From the NCBI RefSeq assembly GCF_900108945.1, contig NZ_FNYE01000026.1, positions 57,914-121,913 on the forward strand: a stretch of 64,000 nt of DNA, read 5' to 3'. The translations under genes and the position numbers were made by a program. Each line of letters starts with the position of its first letter. Within the stretch, counting starts at the first letter, position 1. The stretch comes from Paraburkholderia diazotrophica. Lineage in GTDB: Bacteria; Pseudomonadota; Gammaproteobacteria; Burkholderiales; Burkholderiaceae. The notes below the pieces were generated by a model. That model worked only from the letters and a program-made list of their open reading frames with translations. It had not been told where the DNA came from and did not search any database. Positions 26,813-35,924 of this stretch are shown here, piece by piece.

Positions 26813-29035
26813 ATGGCTATCAACTTTGACAATCGCTATACGGACGTCAGTTCGGATGAGATGCACCTGACAGATTATCTGCAGGCTATCGTTGCGAACT
26901 GGAAGTCGATTCTGTTGATTACGCTGGCCATCACGGCGCTGGGCACCGCCTACGCGTTTCTGGCGACGCCCGTGTATCGCGCGGATGTTCTTTTTCATGT
27001 GGTGGACAAGGCCGATAACAACAAGCAGGACGGCCTTCAACCGCTGACGGGCATGTTCGATACGAAGCCGTCGACGGCCGCGGAGATCGAGTTGATGAAG
27101 TCGCGGCTCGTGACCGAGGAGACGGTCAAGGCGTTGCACCTCGATATTGCCGCACGCCCCCACACACTGCCGTTCGTCGGCGGGCTGCTTGCCCCGCTGA
27201 TGAATGGCAAGTGGGGCTTCAGGCTGCCGCCGTCGCTGCAGCTTCCGAGCTACGCGTGGGGCAATGAAAGCATCAAGGTGTCGCGGTTCGACACCGCAAA
27301 GGATATGTACGACAAGGACTTCACGCTGATCGCCGGACAGAACGGCGACTTCGTGCTGAACAGTCCTGACGGCGTCGCGATTCTCGAAGGGCATGTCGGC
27401 GAAAACGTCGTGCGCGAGACGCCCGTCGGCCCGATCGCACTGCGCGTCGATGCGCTCGTCGGCGCCCCGGGAACGCGCTACGACATGACGCGCGGCTCGA
27501 CGCTGACGACGGTCGAACGCTTGCAGAAGTCGATGGAGGTCGCCGAGTCGACGCTGCAGTCGGGCGTGATTCGCGCGAGCCTCGAAGGCAGCGATCCGAA
27601 GCTCACGGCCGACATCATGAACAACATGGCGCGCGAGTTCATCCGCCAGGACATCGAGAGCCGCTCGTCGGAAGCCGAGCATATGCTCGCGTTCCTCGAT
27701 CAGCAATTGCCGCAGTTGCGCAAGGAACTCGACGCCGCCGAGCAACGCTACAACACATTCCGCAACCAGCACGGCACCGTCGATCTGAGCGAAGAAAGCC
27801 GGTTGCTGCTGCAACAGATCGTCGACAACAAGACCAAGCTCGTCGATCTGCAGACGCAGCGCGCGGAGATGTCGCAGCGCTTCACGGCGAATCACCCGGC
27901 CGTGGCGGCGCTCGACGCGCAGATCAGATCGCTGCAAGGCAATCTCGCGACGATGGGCAAGAGCGTGCAGTCGCTGCCCGATACCGAGCAGACGGCGCTG
28001 CGCCTGTTGCGCGACGTGCATGTGGATACCGAGCTGTACACGAACCTGCTGAATAGCGCGCAGCAACTGCGCATCGCGAAGGCGGGCCAGGTGGGCGACG
28101 TGCGCATCGTCGATTTCGCTGAAGCAGCCGACGACCCTGTGCGTCCGAAGCGCCTGATCGTGATTTTGATCAGCTTCGGCGCGGGCCTCTTTATCGGCAT
28201 CGTGTTCGCGTTCGTGCGCAAGACGCTGTATGGCGGCGTCGAACGTCCGGACGAACTCGAAGCCGCGCTGGGCGTGCCCGTGTTTGCCGTCGTGCCGCGC
28301 AGCGAGCAGCAGATACGCCTGCAGCAGGACGTGATGATGCGCCGGCGCGGCCTGCACGTGCTCGCCGAACAGGCGCCGCAGGATATCGCCGTCGAGGGCG
28401 TGCGCAACTTGCGCACCTCGCTGCAGCTGACCGTCGAAGACAGCCAGAGCAACGTCGTCATGCTGACGGGCTCGCGTCCCGATGCGGGCAAGTCGTTCCT
28501 GTCGGTGAACCTGTCGGCGCTCGTCGCGTCCGTGAACAAGCGCACGCTGGTGATCGACGGCGACATGCGGCGCGGAGACGTGCACTCGCACTTCGGCCTG
28601 CAGCATCAGCCGGGCCTGTCCGACGTGCTGCGCGGCGGCGATCTGCAATCGTCGATCCAGCGCGAAGTGCTGCCGGGTCTCGATGTGCTGACCAAGGGCT
28701 CATTGCCCTCGCATCCGTCCGAACTGCTGATGAGCAAGCGGTTCGAAACGATGCTCGAGGAACTCAAGAAGCAGTACGACCTGATCATCATCGATACGCC
28801 ACCCGTACTCGCCGTCACCGACTCGACCGTGATCGGCAAGCACGTGGGGACGACATTGCTCGTGATTCGTCACGGACGCCATCCGGTAGGCGAGCTCGCG
28901 GAGACCGCGAAACGTCTGCGTAATGGCGGCGTGAATTTGCAGGGGGTCTTGTTGACCGACGTACCGCAGGCGGGCGCATTCATTGGCTCCGGCTATCGCG
29001 GCGGCTACTACGGTTACGAGAGTATCGCAGGCTAA
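26813..29035 (+). CDS. wzc: Polysaccharide co-polymerase / BY-kinase (Wzc)
   Basis: The 740-aa inner-membrane protein has a Wzz domain with TM1 (ILLITLAITALGTAYAFLA) and TM2 (LIVILISFGAGLFIGIVFAFV near residue 450), a periplasmic coiled coil, and a cytoplasmic BY-kinase. The Walker A motif GSRPDAGKS is at residues 553-561, Walker A' is VIDGDMRRGD and Walker B is LIIIDTPPVLA. The C-terminus carries a short tyrosine cluster (Tyr728, 732, 733, 735), the likely autophosphorylation sites. It controls chain length and export with Wza. No gene for the partner low-molecular-weight tyrosine phosphatase (Wzb) lies in this cluster. Confidence 0.94.
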   Translation: MAINFDNRYTDVSSDEMHLTDYLQAIVANWKSILLITLAITALGTAYAFLATPVYRADVLFHVVDKADNNKQDGLQPLTGMFDTKPSTAAEIELMKSRLVTEETVKALHLDIAARPHTLPFVGGLLAPLMNGKWGFRLPPSLQLPSYAWGNESIKVSRFDTAKDMYDKDFTLIAGQNGDFVLNSPDGVAILEGHVGENVVRETPVGPIALRVDALVGAPGTRYDMTRGSTLTTVERLQKSMEVAESTLQSGVIRASLEGSDPKLTADIMNNMAREFIRQDIESRSSEAEHMLAFLDQQLPQLRKELDAAEQRYNTFRNQHGTVDLSEESRLLLQQIVDNKTKLVDLQTQRAEMSQRFTANHPAVAALDAQIRSLQGNLATMGKSVQSLPDTEQTALRLLRDVHVDTELYTNLLNSAQQLRIAKAGQVGDVRIVDFAEAADDPVRPKRLIVILISFGAGLFIGIVFAFVRKTLYGGVERPDELEAALGVPVFAVVPRSEQQIRLQQDVMMRRRGLHVLAEQAPQDIAVEGVRNLRTSLQLTVEDSQSNVVMLTGSRPDAGKSFLSVNLSALVASVNKRTLVIDGDMRRGDVHSHFGLQHQPGLSDVLRGGDLQSSIQREVLPGLDVLTKGSLPSHPSELLMSKRFETMLEELKKQYDLIIIDTPPVLAVTDSTVIGKHVGTTLLVIRHGRHPVGELAETAKRLRNGGVNLQGVLLTDVPQAGAFIGSGYRGGYYGYESIAG

Positions 29036-29094
29036 ACGCTGTTCCTGTGCGTCGGATCGCGTCGTGGTCCGACGTCATTCATCAGGAGAACGTA

Positions 29095-30222
29095 ATGACT
29101 CACAAGGTTGCCTTGATTACGGGCATCACCGGCCAGGACGGCTCATACCTGGCAGAGCTGTTGATAGACAAGGGTTACGAAGTCCATGGAATCAAGCGCC
29201 GCTCATCGTTGTTCAACACGGACCGCATCGACCACCTCTACCGGGACGTACATGACCCGGACCAACGCCTGCAACTGCATCATGGCGACCTGACTGATTC
29301 GACGAGTCTCTTGCGCATCATCCAGCGCGTCGAACCGGATGAAGTCTATAACCTCGCGGCGCAAAGCCATGTCGCCGTATCGTTCGAGGAACCCGAATAC
29401 ACGGCCAACGCCGATGGTCTCGGCACGCTGCGTCTGCTCGAAGCGATCCGCATCTGCGGCTTCGAGAAGAAGACGCGCTTCTATCAGGCTTCGACGTCGG
29501 AGCTCTACGGCCTCGTGCAGGAAGTGCCACAGCGCGAGACGACGCCTTTCTATCCGCGCAGCCCCTACGCTGTCGCGAAGCTGTTCGCGTACTGGACGAC
29601 CGTCAACTATCGCGAAGCGTACGGCATCTATGCATGCAACGGCATTCTGTTCAATCACGAGTCGCCCGTGCGCGGCGAAACGTTCGTCACGCGCAAGATC
29701 ACGCGGGCGATCGCGCGCATCGCGGTCGGCCTGCAGGACGAGCTTTATCTCGGCAATCTGTCCGCACTGCGCGATTGGGGACACGCTCGCGACTACGTCG
29801 AAATGCAATGGATGATGTTGCAACAGGAAGCCCCCGAAGACTTCGTGATCGCGACGGGCGTGCAGTACAGCGTGCGCGAATTCGTGCAGCACGCGGCGGC
29901 CGAACTGGGGATCACCGTGCGCTTCGAAGGCAACGGCGTGCATGAAGTGGGCATCGTCGAGCATGTCGAGCGCCGTCATCGCAGCGATATGCGCGTGCAG
30001 CCAGGCGACGTGATCGTGCGCGTCGATCCGCGCTACTTCCGCCCGACGGAAGTGGAGACGCTGCTCGGCGATCCGTCGAAGGCGCATCAGAAGCTCGGCT
30101 GGCAGCCGGTGACGCCGTTCGAGTCGCTCGTCAAGGAAATGGTGGTATCGGACTATCAGATCGCGCGGCGCGATGCGCTCGTCACACTGGCCGGCTTCAA
30201 GGCGCTGGAACATCACGAGTGA
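29095..30222 (+). CDS. gmd: GDP-mannose 4,6-dehydratase
   Basis: The 375-aa extended SDR has the Rossmann motif ALITGITGQDGSYLAELL, GDLTDSTSLLRI, the catalytic STSELYGLVQEVPQ and YPRSPYAVAKLFAYW (YxxxK), and the GDP-mannose-binding NHESPVRGETFVTRKITRA. It converts GDP-D-mannose to GDP-4-keto-6-deoxymannose, the precursor of GDP-L-fucose. The start ATG 29095 has AGGAGAA upstream. It overlaps or abuts fcl, forming the usual gmd-fcl pair. Confidence 0.95.
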   Translation: MTHKVALITGITGQDGSYLAELLIDKGYEVHGIKRRSSLFNTDRIDHLYRDVHDPDQRLQLHHGDLTDSTSLLRIIQRVEPDEVYNLAAQSHVAVSFEEPEYTANADGLGTLRLLEAIRICGFEKKTRFYQASTSELYGLVQEVPQRETTPFYPRSPYAVAKLFAYWTTVNYREAYGIYACNGILFNHESPVRGETFVTRKITRAIARIAVGLQDELYLGNLSALRDWGHARDYVEMQWMMLQQEAPEDFVIATGVQYSVREFVQHAAAELGITVRFEGNGVHEVGIVEHVERRHRSDMRVQPGDVIVRVDPRYFRPTEVETLLGDPSKAHQKLGWQPVTPFESLVKEMVVSDYQIARRDALVTLAGFKALEHHE

Positions 30223-30227
30223 CGGCC

Positions 30228-31211
30228 ATGGACAAGAACGCACGCATCTATGTCGCAGGACATCGCGGGATGGTCGGTTCGGCGCTCGTGCGCAAGCTCC
30301 AGGCGAGTGGCTATTGCAATCTCGTCACGCGCACGCATGCCGAGCTCGATCTGACCGATCAGGCAGCCGTGAACCGCTTCTTCGCGAGCGAACAGATCGA
30401 CGTCGTGCTGCTCGCGGCGGCGCGCGTCGGCGGCATTCTCGCGAACGCGACACAGCCGGGCGAGTTTCTCTACGAGAACCTCGTGATCGAAACCAACGTG
30501 ATTCACGCGGCCTATCGCGCGAATGTCGACCGGCTCGTGTTCTTTGGCTCGTCGTGCATCTATCCGAAGATGTGCCCGCAGCCGATTCGCGAAGCGTATC
30601 TGCTGACCTCCGAACTGGAGCCGACCAACGACGCGTACGCGATCGCGAAGATCGCGGGTCTCAAGCTCTGCGACGCGTACAACCGCGAGTACGGCACGCG
30701 CTACGTCGCGCTGATGCCGACCAACCTGTACGGGCCGAACGACAACTACGACCTGAAGAACAGCCATGTGCTGCCCGCGCTGATCCGCAAGGCGCACGAG
30801 GCGCGCCTGCACGGCGATTCGACGTTGACTGTGTGGGGCAGCGGCACGCCGCGGCGCGAGTTCCTGCACGTCGACGATCTCGCGGCGGCGACGCTCTTCG
30901 TGCTCGAGCACGATGTGAACACGGGTGTCTTCAACGTCGGTGTCGGAGAAGACCTGAGCATCCGCGAGCTGGCCGAGACGATCTGCGAAGTGGTCGGTTT
31001 CGAAGGCGAGTTGCAGTTCGACGCGAGCAAGCCGGATGGCACGCCGCGCAAGCTGCTCGACGTTTCGCGGCTGGCGGAAATGGGCTGGCGCGCGAGCATC
31101 GGCCTTGTCGAAGGAATCGGCAATACGTATAGGGAGTTTGTTGCACAGTACGAGGAGAAGCACGAGGAGAAATTCGCCACGCCTTCGTTTGAGATGGCTG
31201 CGCGCGCCTGA
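30228..31211 (+). CDS. fcl: GDP-L-fucose synthase
   Basis: The 327-aa epimerase/reductase has YVAGHRGMVGSALVRKL at the N-terminus, LAAARVGGI, GSSCIYPK, and the catalytic NDAYAIAKIAGLKLCD (YxxxK) followed by MPTNLYGPNDN. It converts the product of Gmd to GDP-L-fucose with NADPH. The ATG is six bases after the gmd stop; a GTG overlapping the gmd stop (30219) is an alternative start. An intrinsic terminator follows directly, dividing the precursor genes from the glycosyltransferases. Confidence 0.95.
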   Translation: MDKNARIYVAGHRGMVGSALVRKLQASGYCNLVTRTHAELDLTDQAAVNRFFASEQIDVVLLAAARVGGILANATQPGEFLYENLVIETNVIHAAYRANVDRLVFFGSSCIYPKMCPQPIREAYLLTSELEPTNDAYAIAKIAGLKLCDAYNREYGTRYVALMPTNLYGPNDNYDLKNSHVLPALIRKAHEARLHGDSTLTVWGSGTPRREFLHVDDLAAATLFVLEHDVNTGVFNVGVGEDLSIRELAETICEVVGFEGELQFDASKPDGTPRKLLDVSRLAEMGWRASIGLVEGIGNTYREFVAQYEEKHEEKFATPSFEMAARA

Positions 31212-31227
31212 AGTACCGTTCCTGGTG

Positions 31228-31274
31228 ACGGACGTTGCCTGGGACCGGGATTAAGGCGACGTCCGTTCTTTTTT
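31228..31274 (+). terminator. Intrinsic terminator within the polysaccharide cluster, after fcl
   Basis: ACGGACGTTGCC/GGCGACGTCCGT forms a 12-bp stem with one G-T pair and a 15-base loop, followed by TCTTTTTT. It separates manC-fcl from the codirectional glycosyltransferase at 31317 and may act as a partial stop. Confidence 0.85.
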
Positions 31275-31316
31275 CCAGGGCAGTCGACAGTTTCGACCGA
31301 ATGAGGACTGTAAGAA

Positions 31317-32459
31317 ATGGATGCGTCAGTCACGATTTTTCATAACGTCGTGTGGTCACGGCATAAGGGCGCCGTGTTCTCCGCATTGCATAGCATTTCG
31401 GCCGCGGGTGCGATCCGCTATTCGATGGTGCAGATCGCGGACACGGAGCACGATCGGCTGGGTTTTTCTGACGTCGATTATTCATTTCACCGTTATCCGA
31501 TGCACAAGCTTTTCGACGGCTGCTACGAGGATGTCCCGACGATGCGCCTCACCGCGCGCCTCGTATGGGAAGTGCTGAAGGCCAGATCAGATCTGATCGT
31601 ATTGCCCGGCTATCACCGGCCCGAGTATTGGGCGATGCTCGCCGCGTGCATCGTCAGCGGCAAGCGGCGCGCCGTGTTCTGCGACTCGACGGCGCGCGAT
31701 CGTCCGAAGCGCCTCTTGACGTCGATTCCAAAGCGCGTGTTCTTCTCGCTGTGCGACGGCTACTTCGGCTTCGGCGAACGCAGCCGCGACTATCTGATGT
31801 CGCTCGGCGCGAAGGCCGACAAGATTTTCATTCCATGCCAGGCGGCCGCGCTGCCCGTCACGTTCTCGCCCGAACGTGCGCTTGCCGAGCGTTTGCGCTA
31901 TCGCGCGGGCAATCCGCACGTGTTCCTGTTCGTCGGGCGTCTGTCCGAAGAGAAAGGCATCACGACGCTGATCGACGCATTCGCGGGAATCGCGAAGCGC
32001 CTGCCCGATCCGCAATTGCGGATAGTCGGCACAGGGCCGCTCGAAGGCGGGTTGCGCAAGAAGGTCAGCGAGCTGGGCATGGACGATGCGATTACGTTCG
32101 TTGGCAGCCTGCAGGACGAGCCGCTGTCGCGCGAGTACTACGGCGCGACGTGTCTCGTGCTGCCGAGCCGAAGCGAACCCTGGGGGCTCGTCGTCAACGA
32201 GGCGCTCGCGCATGGATGTCCCACTGTCGTCAGCGAGAGCTGCGGCTGTGTGCCGGAGCTCGTGCACGACGGTGTGAGCGGCTATCCATTCACCGCGGGC
32301 GATGCGGCGGGCCTGCAGCGCACGCTTCTAAAAGCGACGGAAGCATTCGCGGACGCCGAAGCGACGGCGCGCGGCTGCATGGACGTGATACGGCGTTTCG
32401 ATCCGCCGTCCGCCGCGGCCAACATCGCGCGCGGTTGCGCGCTGATGCTGAGCGATTGA
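31317..32459 (+). CDS. Family 4-type glycosyltransferase
   Basis: The 380-aa GT-B glycosyltransferase starts at ATG 31317 after GAGGA. The C-terminal half has the GT4 pattern: FLFVGRLSEEKGITTLIDAF, LRIVGTGPLEGGLRKKV, ITFVGSLQDEPLSREYY, and LPSRSEPWGLVVNEALAHGCP with the nucleotide-sugar-binding E-x7-E motif. It should add one sugar to the lipid-linked repeat unit on the cytoplasmic side. The donor (GDP-mannose, GDP-fucose or UDP-glucose) cannot be told. Confidence 0.88.
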   Translation: MDASVTIFHNVVWSRHKGAVFSALHSISAAGAIRYSMVQIADTEHDRLGFSDVDYSFHRYPMHKLFDGCYEDVPTMRLTARLVWEVLKARSDLIVLPGYHRPEYWAMLAACIVSGKRRAVFCDSTARDRPKRLLTSIPKRVFFSLCDGYFGFGERSRDYLMSLGAKADKIFIPCQAAALPVTFSPERALAERLRYRAGNPHVFLFVGRLSEEKGITTLIDAFAGIAKRLPDPQLRIVGTGPLEGGLRKKVSELGMDDAITFVGSLQDEPLSREYYGATCLVLPSRSEPWGLVVNEALAHGCPTVVSESCGCVPELVHDGVSGYPFTAGDAAGLQRTLLKATEAFADAEATARGCMDVIRRFDPPSAAANIARGCALMLSD

Positions 32460-32567
32460 GATCGATTGATTGCGCGCCCACCACGGCTTGACCACGCCGT
32501 GGCCGCGCAAGGTAGTGGCTGGAAGGCGTAGCGCCGTCCGCTGCCGCATGACGGGCATTCGACGTGG

Positions 32568-33917
32568 ATGTCAAATATGAAGATCTTGATCTATGGCCTC
32601 AATTACGCGCCCGAGCTTTCGGGAACGGGGAAATACACAGCCGAAATGGCACAGATGCTGGCGGAATGCAGCCACGAGGTGCGCGTAGTCTGCGCACCGC
32701 CGTACTACCCCGAATGGAAAGTCGCAGCAGGCTATTCGATGTGGCGCTACGCGCGCGACGTCATGCGTGGCGTGCGGATCTGGCGAGCGCCGCTATGGGT
32801 GCCCGCGCGGCCAAGCGGCTTGAAGCGGATGGTGCATCTGGCGTCGTTCGCGCTGTCGTCGCTGCCTCTGCTCGCACGACAGATCGCATGGCGCCCCGAC
32901 GCCGTGATACTGATCGCGCCGACGATGCTGTGCGCGCCCGGCGCGCTCGCGCTCGCGCGCGTCACGCGTGCGAAGGCGTGGCTGCACATCCAGGACTACG
33001 AAGTGGACGCGGCCTTCGATCTCGGCCTGCTGAAAAGCGGGCGCGCGGCGCGCTTCGCCTACTGGGTCGAGCGCGTGATTCTGAAGCGCTTCGACGTCGT
33101 GTCGTCGATCTCTAGCCAGATGGTCGAGCGCGCGGTCGGCAAAGGCGTCGAGACGGAGAAGACCGAGTTCCTGCCCAACTGGGTGGATACGCGCGCGATC
33201 TTTCCGCTCGAGCGCGCGAGCGAATATCGCGAGACGCTCGGCATTCCGGCTCGCCATACGGTGGTGCTCTACTCGGGCAACATGGGCGCGAAGCAGGGCA
33301 TCGAGACGCTTGCTGCGGCGGCCGCCGCGCTCGACGCGCGCGACGACATCAGCTTCGTGTTCTGCGGCAGCGGCGCGGCGCGGGCGGATCTCGTCAAGCG
33401 CTGCGAAGGCTTGCGCAACTGCCGCTTCCTGCCGCTGCAGCCGGCGTCGTCGCTCAACGAGTTGTTGAACGTCGCCGACATTCACGTGTTGCCTCAGCGC
33501 AGCGATGCCGCCGATCTCGTGATGCCGTCGAAGCTGACGGGCATGCTCGCGAGCGGCCGCGCCGTGATCGCGATGGCGCGCCCTGGCACGGCACTGTACG
33601 AAGCCGTCGCGGACAACGGCGTGATCGTGCCGCCAGAGGATACGGGCGCGCTCGTCGAGGCGATTGCGGCGCTCGCCGGCGATGGCGCGCAGCGTGCAGC
33701 GCTCGGCGCAGCGGGGCGGCGTTACGCCGAGACGATGCTCTCGCCGATTTCGACGCTGTTGACGCTCGATACGCGTCTCGCACTGCTCACGGGGGAGGGC
33801 ACGCCCACGACGGCGGGTCCGCCTGCCGAGGCTCCATCCGTCGCGGCACCCGCAGCGAACGGGGGCGTTATGCCGGCGCCTGTCGACGAGTCGAAAGTAG
33901 GTGAAGTGCAGCAGTGA
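32568..33917 (+). CDS. wcaI: WcaI-like glycosyltransferase
   Basis: The 449-aa GT4-type enzyme resembles colanic acid WcaI: the N-terminus is MKILIYGLNYAPELSGTGKY, then APPYYPEWKV, LHIQDYEVDAAFDLGLLKSG, SISSQMVERAVGKGV, FLPNWVDTRAIFPL, VVLYSGNMGAKQGIETLA, and DIHVLPQRSDAADLVMPSKL. WcaI-type enzymes extend the repeat unit from the first sugar. The last ~45 residues are Pro/Ala-rich and outside the conserved fold. A strong hairpin terminator follows. Confidence 0.88.
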   Translation: MSNMKILIYGLNYAPELSGTGKYTAEMAQMLAECSHEVRVVCAPPYYPEWKVAAGYSMWRYARDVMRGVRIWRAPLWVPARPSGLKRMVHLASFALSSLPLLARQIAWRPDAVILIAPTMLCAPGALALARVTRAKAWLHIQDYEVDAAFDLGLLKSGRAARFAYWVERVILKRFDVVSSISSQMVERAVGKGVETEKTEFLPNWVDTRAIFPLERASEYRETLGIPARHTVVLYSGNMGAKQGIETLAAAAAALDARDDISFVFCGSGAARADLVKRCEGLRNCRFLPLQPASSLNELLNVADIHVLPQRSDAADLVMPSKLTGMLASGRAVIAMARPGTALYEAVADNGVIVPPEDTGALVEAIAALAGDGAQRAALGAAGRRYAETMLSPISTLLTLDTRLALLTGEGTPTTAGPPAEAPSVAAPAANGGVMPAPVDESKVGEVQQ

Positions 33918-33999
33918 AGCGCAGCAGTGAAGCGCCGCGCCGGCTTTGATTGCGCCGCGCCTTCGACGGACGCGTTCGAGCGCCTCAAACGCCTGAAAT

Positions 34000-34055
34000 G
34001 AAGAGGCCGCATTCGAACGTCACGAAAGCAGTTCGAATGCGGCCTCTTCGTTTTT
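34000..34055 (+). terminator. Strong intrinsic terminator after wcaI
   Basis: A perfect 19-bp stem (GAAGAGGCCGCATTCGAAC and its complement) with a 12-base loop is followed by GTTTTT. It lies between this gene and the convergent Gly/Ala-rich gene. Confidence 0.92.
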
Positions 34056-34098
34056 CCATGTCACGTGGAGTCGATTGACACCGATGCAGCGAACACGC

Positions 34099-34803
34099 TC
34101 ACCAAGGCGACCGGTAGATTTCGCGTCCCCCTTTGTTGATGTAGGGGTTGCCGTAGACGGCATTGGCGGCAACGCCCGCATCGCCGGGACCCGTCGCACC
34201 GCCGCCGCGCTGTCCCGCCGCTCCAGCCGGGCCCGCGACGCCGCCAACGGCTCCGCTCACTGCCGCGCCGCCAACGGCACCGTTCACTGCCGCACCGCCG
34301 TTCACCGCCGCGCCGCCGCGCGCGGGCCGCTTGATGGCGACGGCAGGCGCAGCGCCTTTGCCGCCTGCCGCGCCTCCATTGCCGCCGTTACCGCCCGCCG
34401 CGGCAGGGCCACCCGCGCCCTGCGTATTGGGCTTCGCGACGCGCATGCGTTCGCTGTTCAGCAGCGACTCGCGTTCCGAATCGGGTGTCGCGCCGTCCAT
34501 TCCATAGCCGCCGAGCGATGCATTCGGACCGCCGAGCAGACGCTGCGCGTCCTCTTGCGTGCGCTGCGCGGCCGTCTTCTTTGGAGGCGCGCCGTTCGCA
34601 TTGTTTTTGGCTGCAGCGGCGGCCTTCGCTCCATTGCCGGGTGCAGCGTTGTTGTTCTGCGCATGCGCGCACGGCATCAGCGCAACGCTCGACAGCAGCG
34701 CCGATGCGAGCGCGATCGACTGCAGCCACGCACGCGAACGATTCGCACTGCGCAGCGGATATTCAAGCGGCAAGCGTTGTCGCGAATGAAGATGAGCAGC
34801 CAT
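34099..34803 (-). CDS. Secreted Gly/Ala/Asn-rich low-complexity protein
   Basis: The 234-aa protein begins at ATG 34803 after GGGAGGAAG. A signal peptide (SIALASALLSSVALMPCAHAQ) is followed by an Asn/Ala/Lys-rich segment, a more complex middle part (AAQRTQEDAQRLLGGPNASL, ERESLLNSERMRVAKPN) and a long Gly/Ala repeat region with GGAAVNGAVGG-like units. It ends in VYGNPYINKGGREIYRSPW. No enzyme motif is visible. It is encoded antisense to the flanking polysaccharide genes and may be a periplasmic or extracellular structural protein. I do not recognise the family. Confidence 0.7.
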   Translation of the reverse strand: MAAHLHSRQRLPLEYPLRSANRSRAWLQSIALASALLSSVALMPCAHAQNNNAAPGNGAKAAAAAKNNANGAPPKKTAAQRTQEDAQRLLGGPNASLGGYGMDGATPDSERESLLNSERMRVAKPNTQGAGGPAAAGGNGGNGGAAGGKGAAPAVAIKRPARGGAAVNGGAAVNGAVGGAAVSGAVGGVAGPAGAAGQRGGGATGPGDAGVAANAVYGNPYINKGGREIYRSPW

Positions 34804-35003
34804 CGTCGTCTTCCTCCCGTGCAAACGTCGAAGTTTGCTTCCATGGTGAACCGGACGCTCTGCATGGATCCGCCAAAACTACGCCTGGCGCGGCCAGCCA
34901 TCATCCATGCCGCTGCACGGACAAGATAATCGATGACGAAAGGGCGCGCGACAGACGGCCTGATGACGGGACACGAGACGACGCTCCATCACGGGAGAAG
35001 AGT

Positions 35004-35669
35004 ATGAACAATACGATCGGCTCCACGATCGGCCAGGATGCGCAGAAGGAAGGCTTGCATGAAACGCGCGCATCGGAGCCGGCCGCCGCGACGCAGCCGA
35101 CGGGCCGCGTGATCGACCTGAGCCTCGCGGGCAAGGGTAATTACGTCGCGTCGCGCGGTTTTCTCACCGAGCTCATCTGGTTCTTCGTCGAAGCCTGCGT
35201 GATCAACAACAAGCTGCTGCCCGTATCGTCGGTGCGCGTTGCGCTGCTGCGGCTCTTCGGCGCGAAGATCGGTACGAACTGCCGCTTCGTGCATCCCGTG
35301 CGCGTAAAAGCGCCATGGAATCTCACGGTCGGCGACAACTGCTGGTTCGGCGTCGATGTGTGGATCTACAACCAGGCACCCATTCGTATCGGCTCGAACG
35401 TCTGCATTTCGCAGGGCACGTTTCTGAGCGCAGGCTCGCATGAGATGCGAACGAACATGGATTTGCGCGTCGCGCCGATCGTCATCGAAGACGGCGCGTG
35501 GATCTCGTCGAAGTGCGTCGTGCAGATGGGTGTGACGATCGGGCGATCGGCCGTGGTGACGCCGCTGTCGGTCGTGCACCGTTCGCTCGACGCGGAAGGC
35601 GTATACGGGGGCAATCCTTGCCGCTTCATTCGCAAGCGTTTCGACGGGGATGTGGGCGGGGCCACATAA
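35004..35669 (+). CDS. WcaF-like left-handed beta-helix acetyltransferase
   Basis: The 221-aa protein starts at ATG 35004 after GGGAGAAG. Following a variable N-terminus of ~35 residues, the hexapeptide-repeat acyltransferase core shows NNKLLPVSSVRVALLRLFGA, IGTNCRFVHPVRVKAPWNLT, VGDNCWFGVDVWIYN, IGSNVCISQGTFLSAGSH with the catalytic His, and PIVIEDGAWISSKCVVQMG, ending VYGGNPCRFIRKR. This is the layout of WcaF/putative colanic acid O-acetyltransferases. It should O-acetylate a sugar of the repeat unit using acetyl-CoA. Confidence 0.88.
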   Translation: MNNTIGSTIGQDAQKEGLHETRASEPAAATQPTGRVIDLSLAGKGNYVASRGFLTELIWFFVEACVINNKLLPVSSVRVALLRLFGAKIGTNCRFVHPVRVKAPWNLTVGDNCWFGVDVWIYNQAPIRIGSNVCISQGTFLSAGSHEMRTNMDLRVAPIVIEDGAWISSKCVVQMGVTIGRSAVVTPLSVVHRSLDAEGVYGGNPCRFIRKRFDGDVGGAT

Positions 35670-35924
35670 CGCGCATCGTATGCATGCTCTGTCTGCCGGA
35701 AGCGCGATGTTGGCGGATGAACGGCGTAGCGCAGAGCCATCATCCTACGTAGGCATGCGCGGCTGGGGGAAATCACTACCTGCCGCGACGCGCCGCGATG
35801 GCGCAAACCTGCAACGCGTTGCTGCACGACGAGCCAGGCTCACAGGCTCGGCGAGGGGCCAGAACGGACGGAGTCGCACACGGCCGTAGAAGGTACGAAC
35901 AGAACACAAGGCTGGGAGCAGGGG

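Noticed and set aside
22468..28648. Very long open frames opposite manC and wzc (600-700 codons)
   Set aside because: They mirror real genes in high-GC DNA, have Arg/His/Asp-rich composition, no motifs and no ribosome binding sites.
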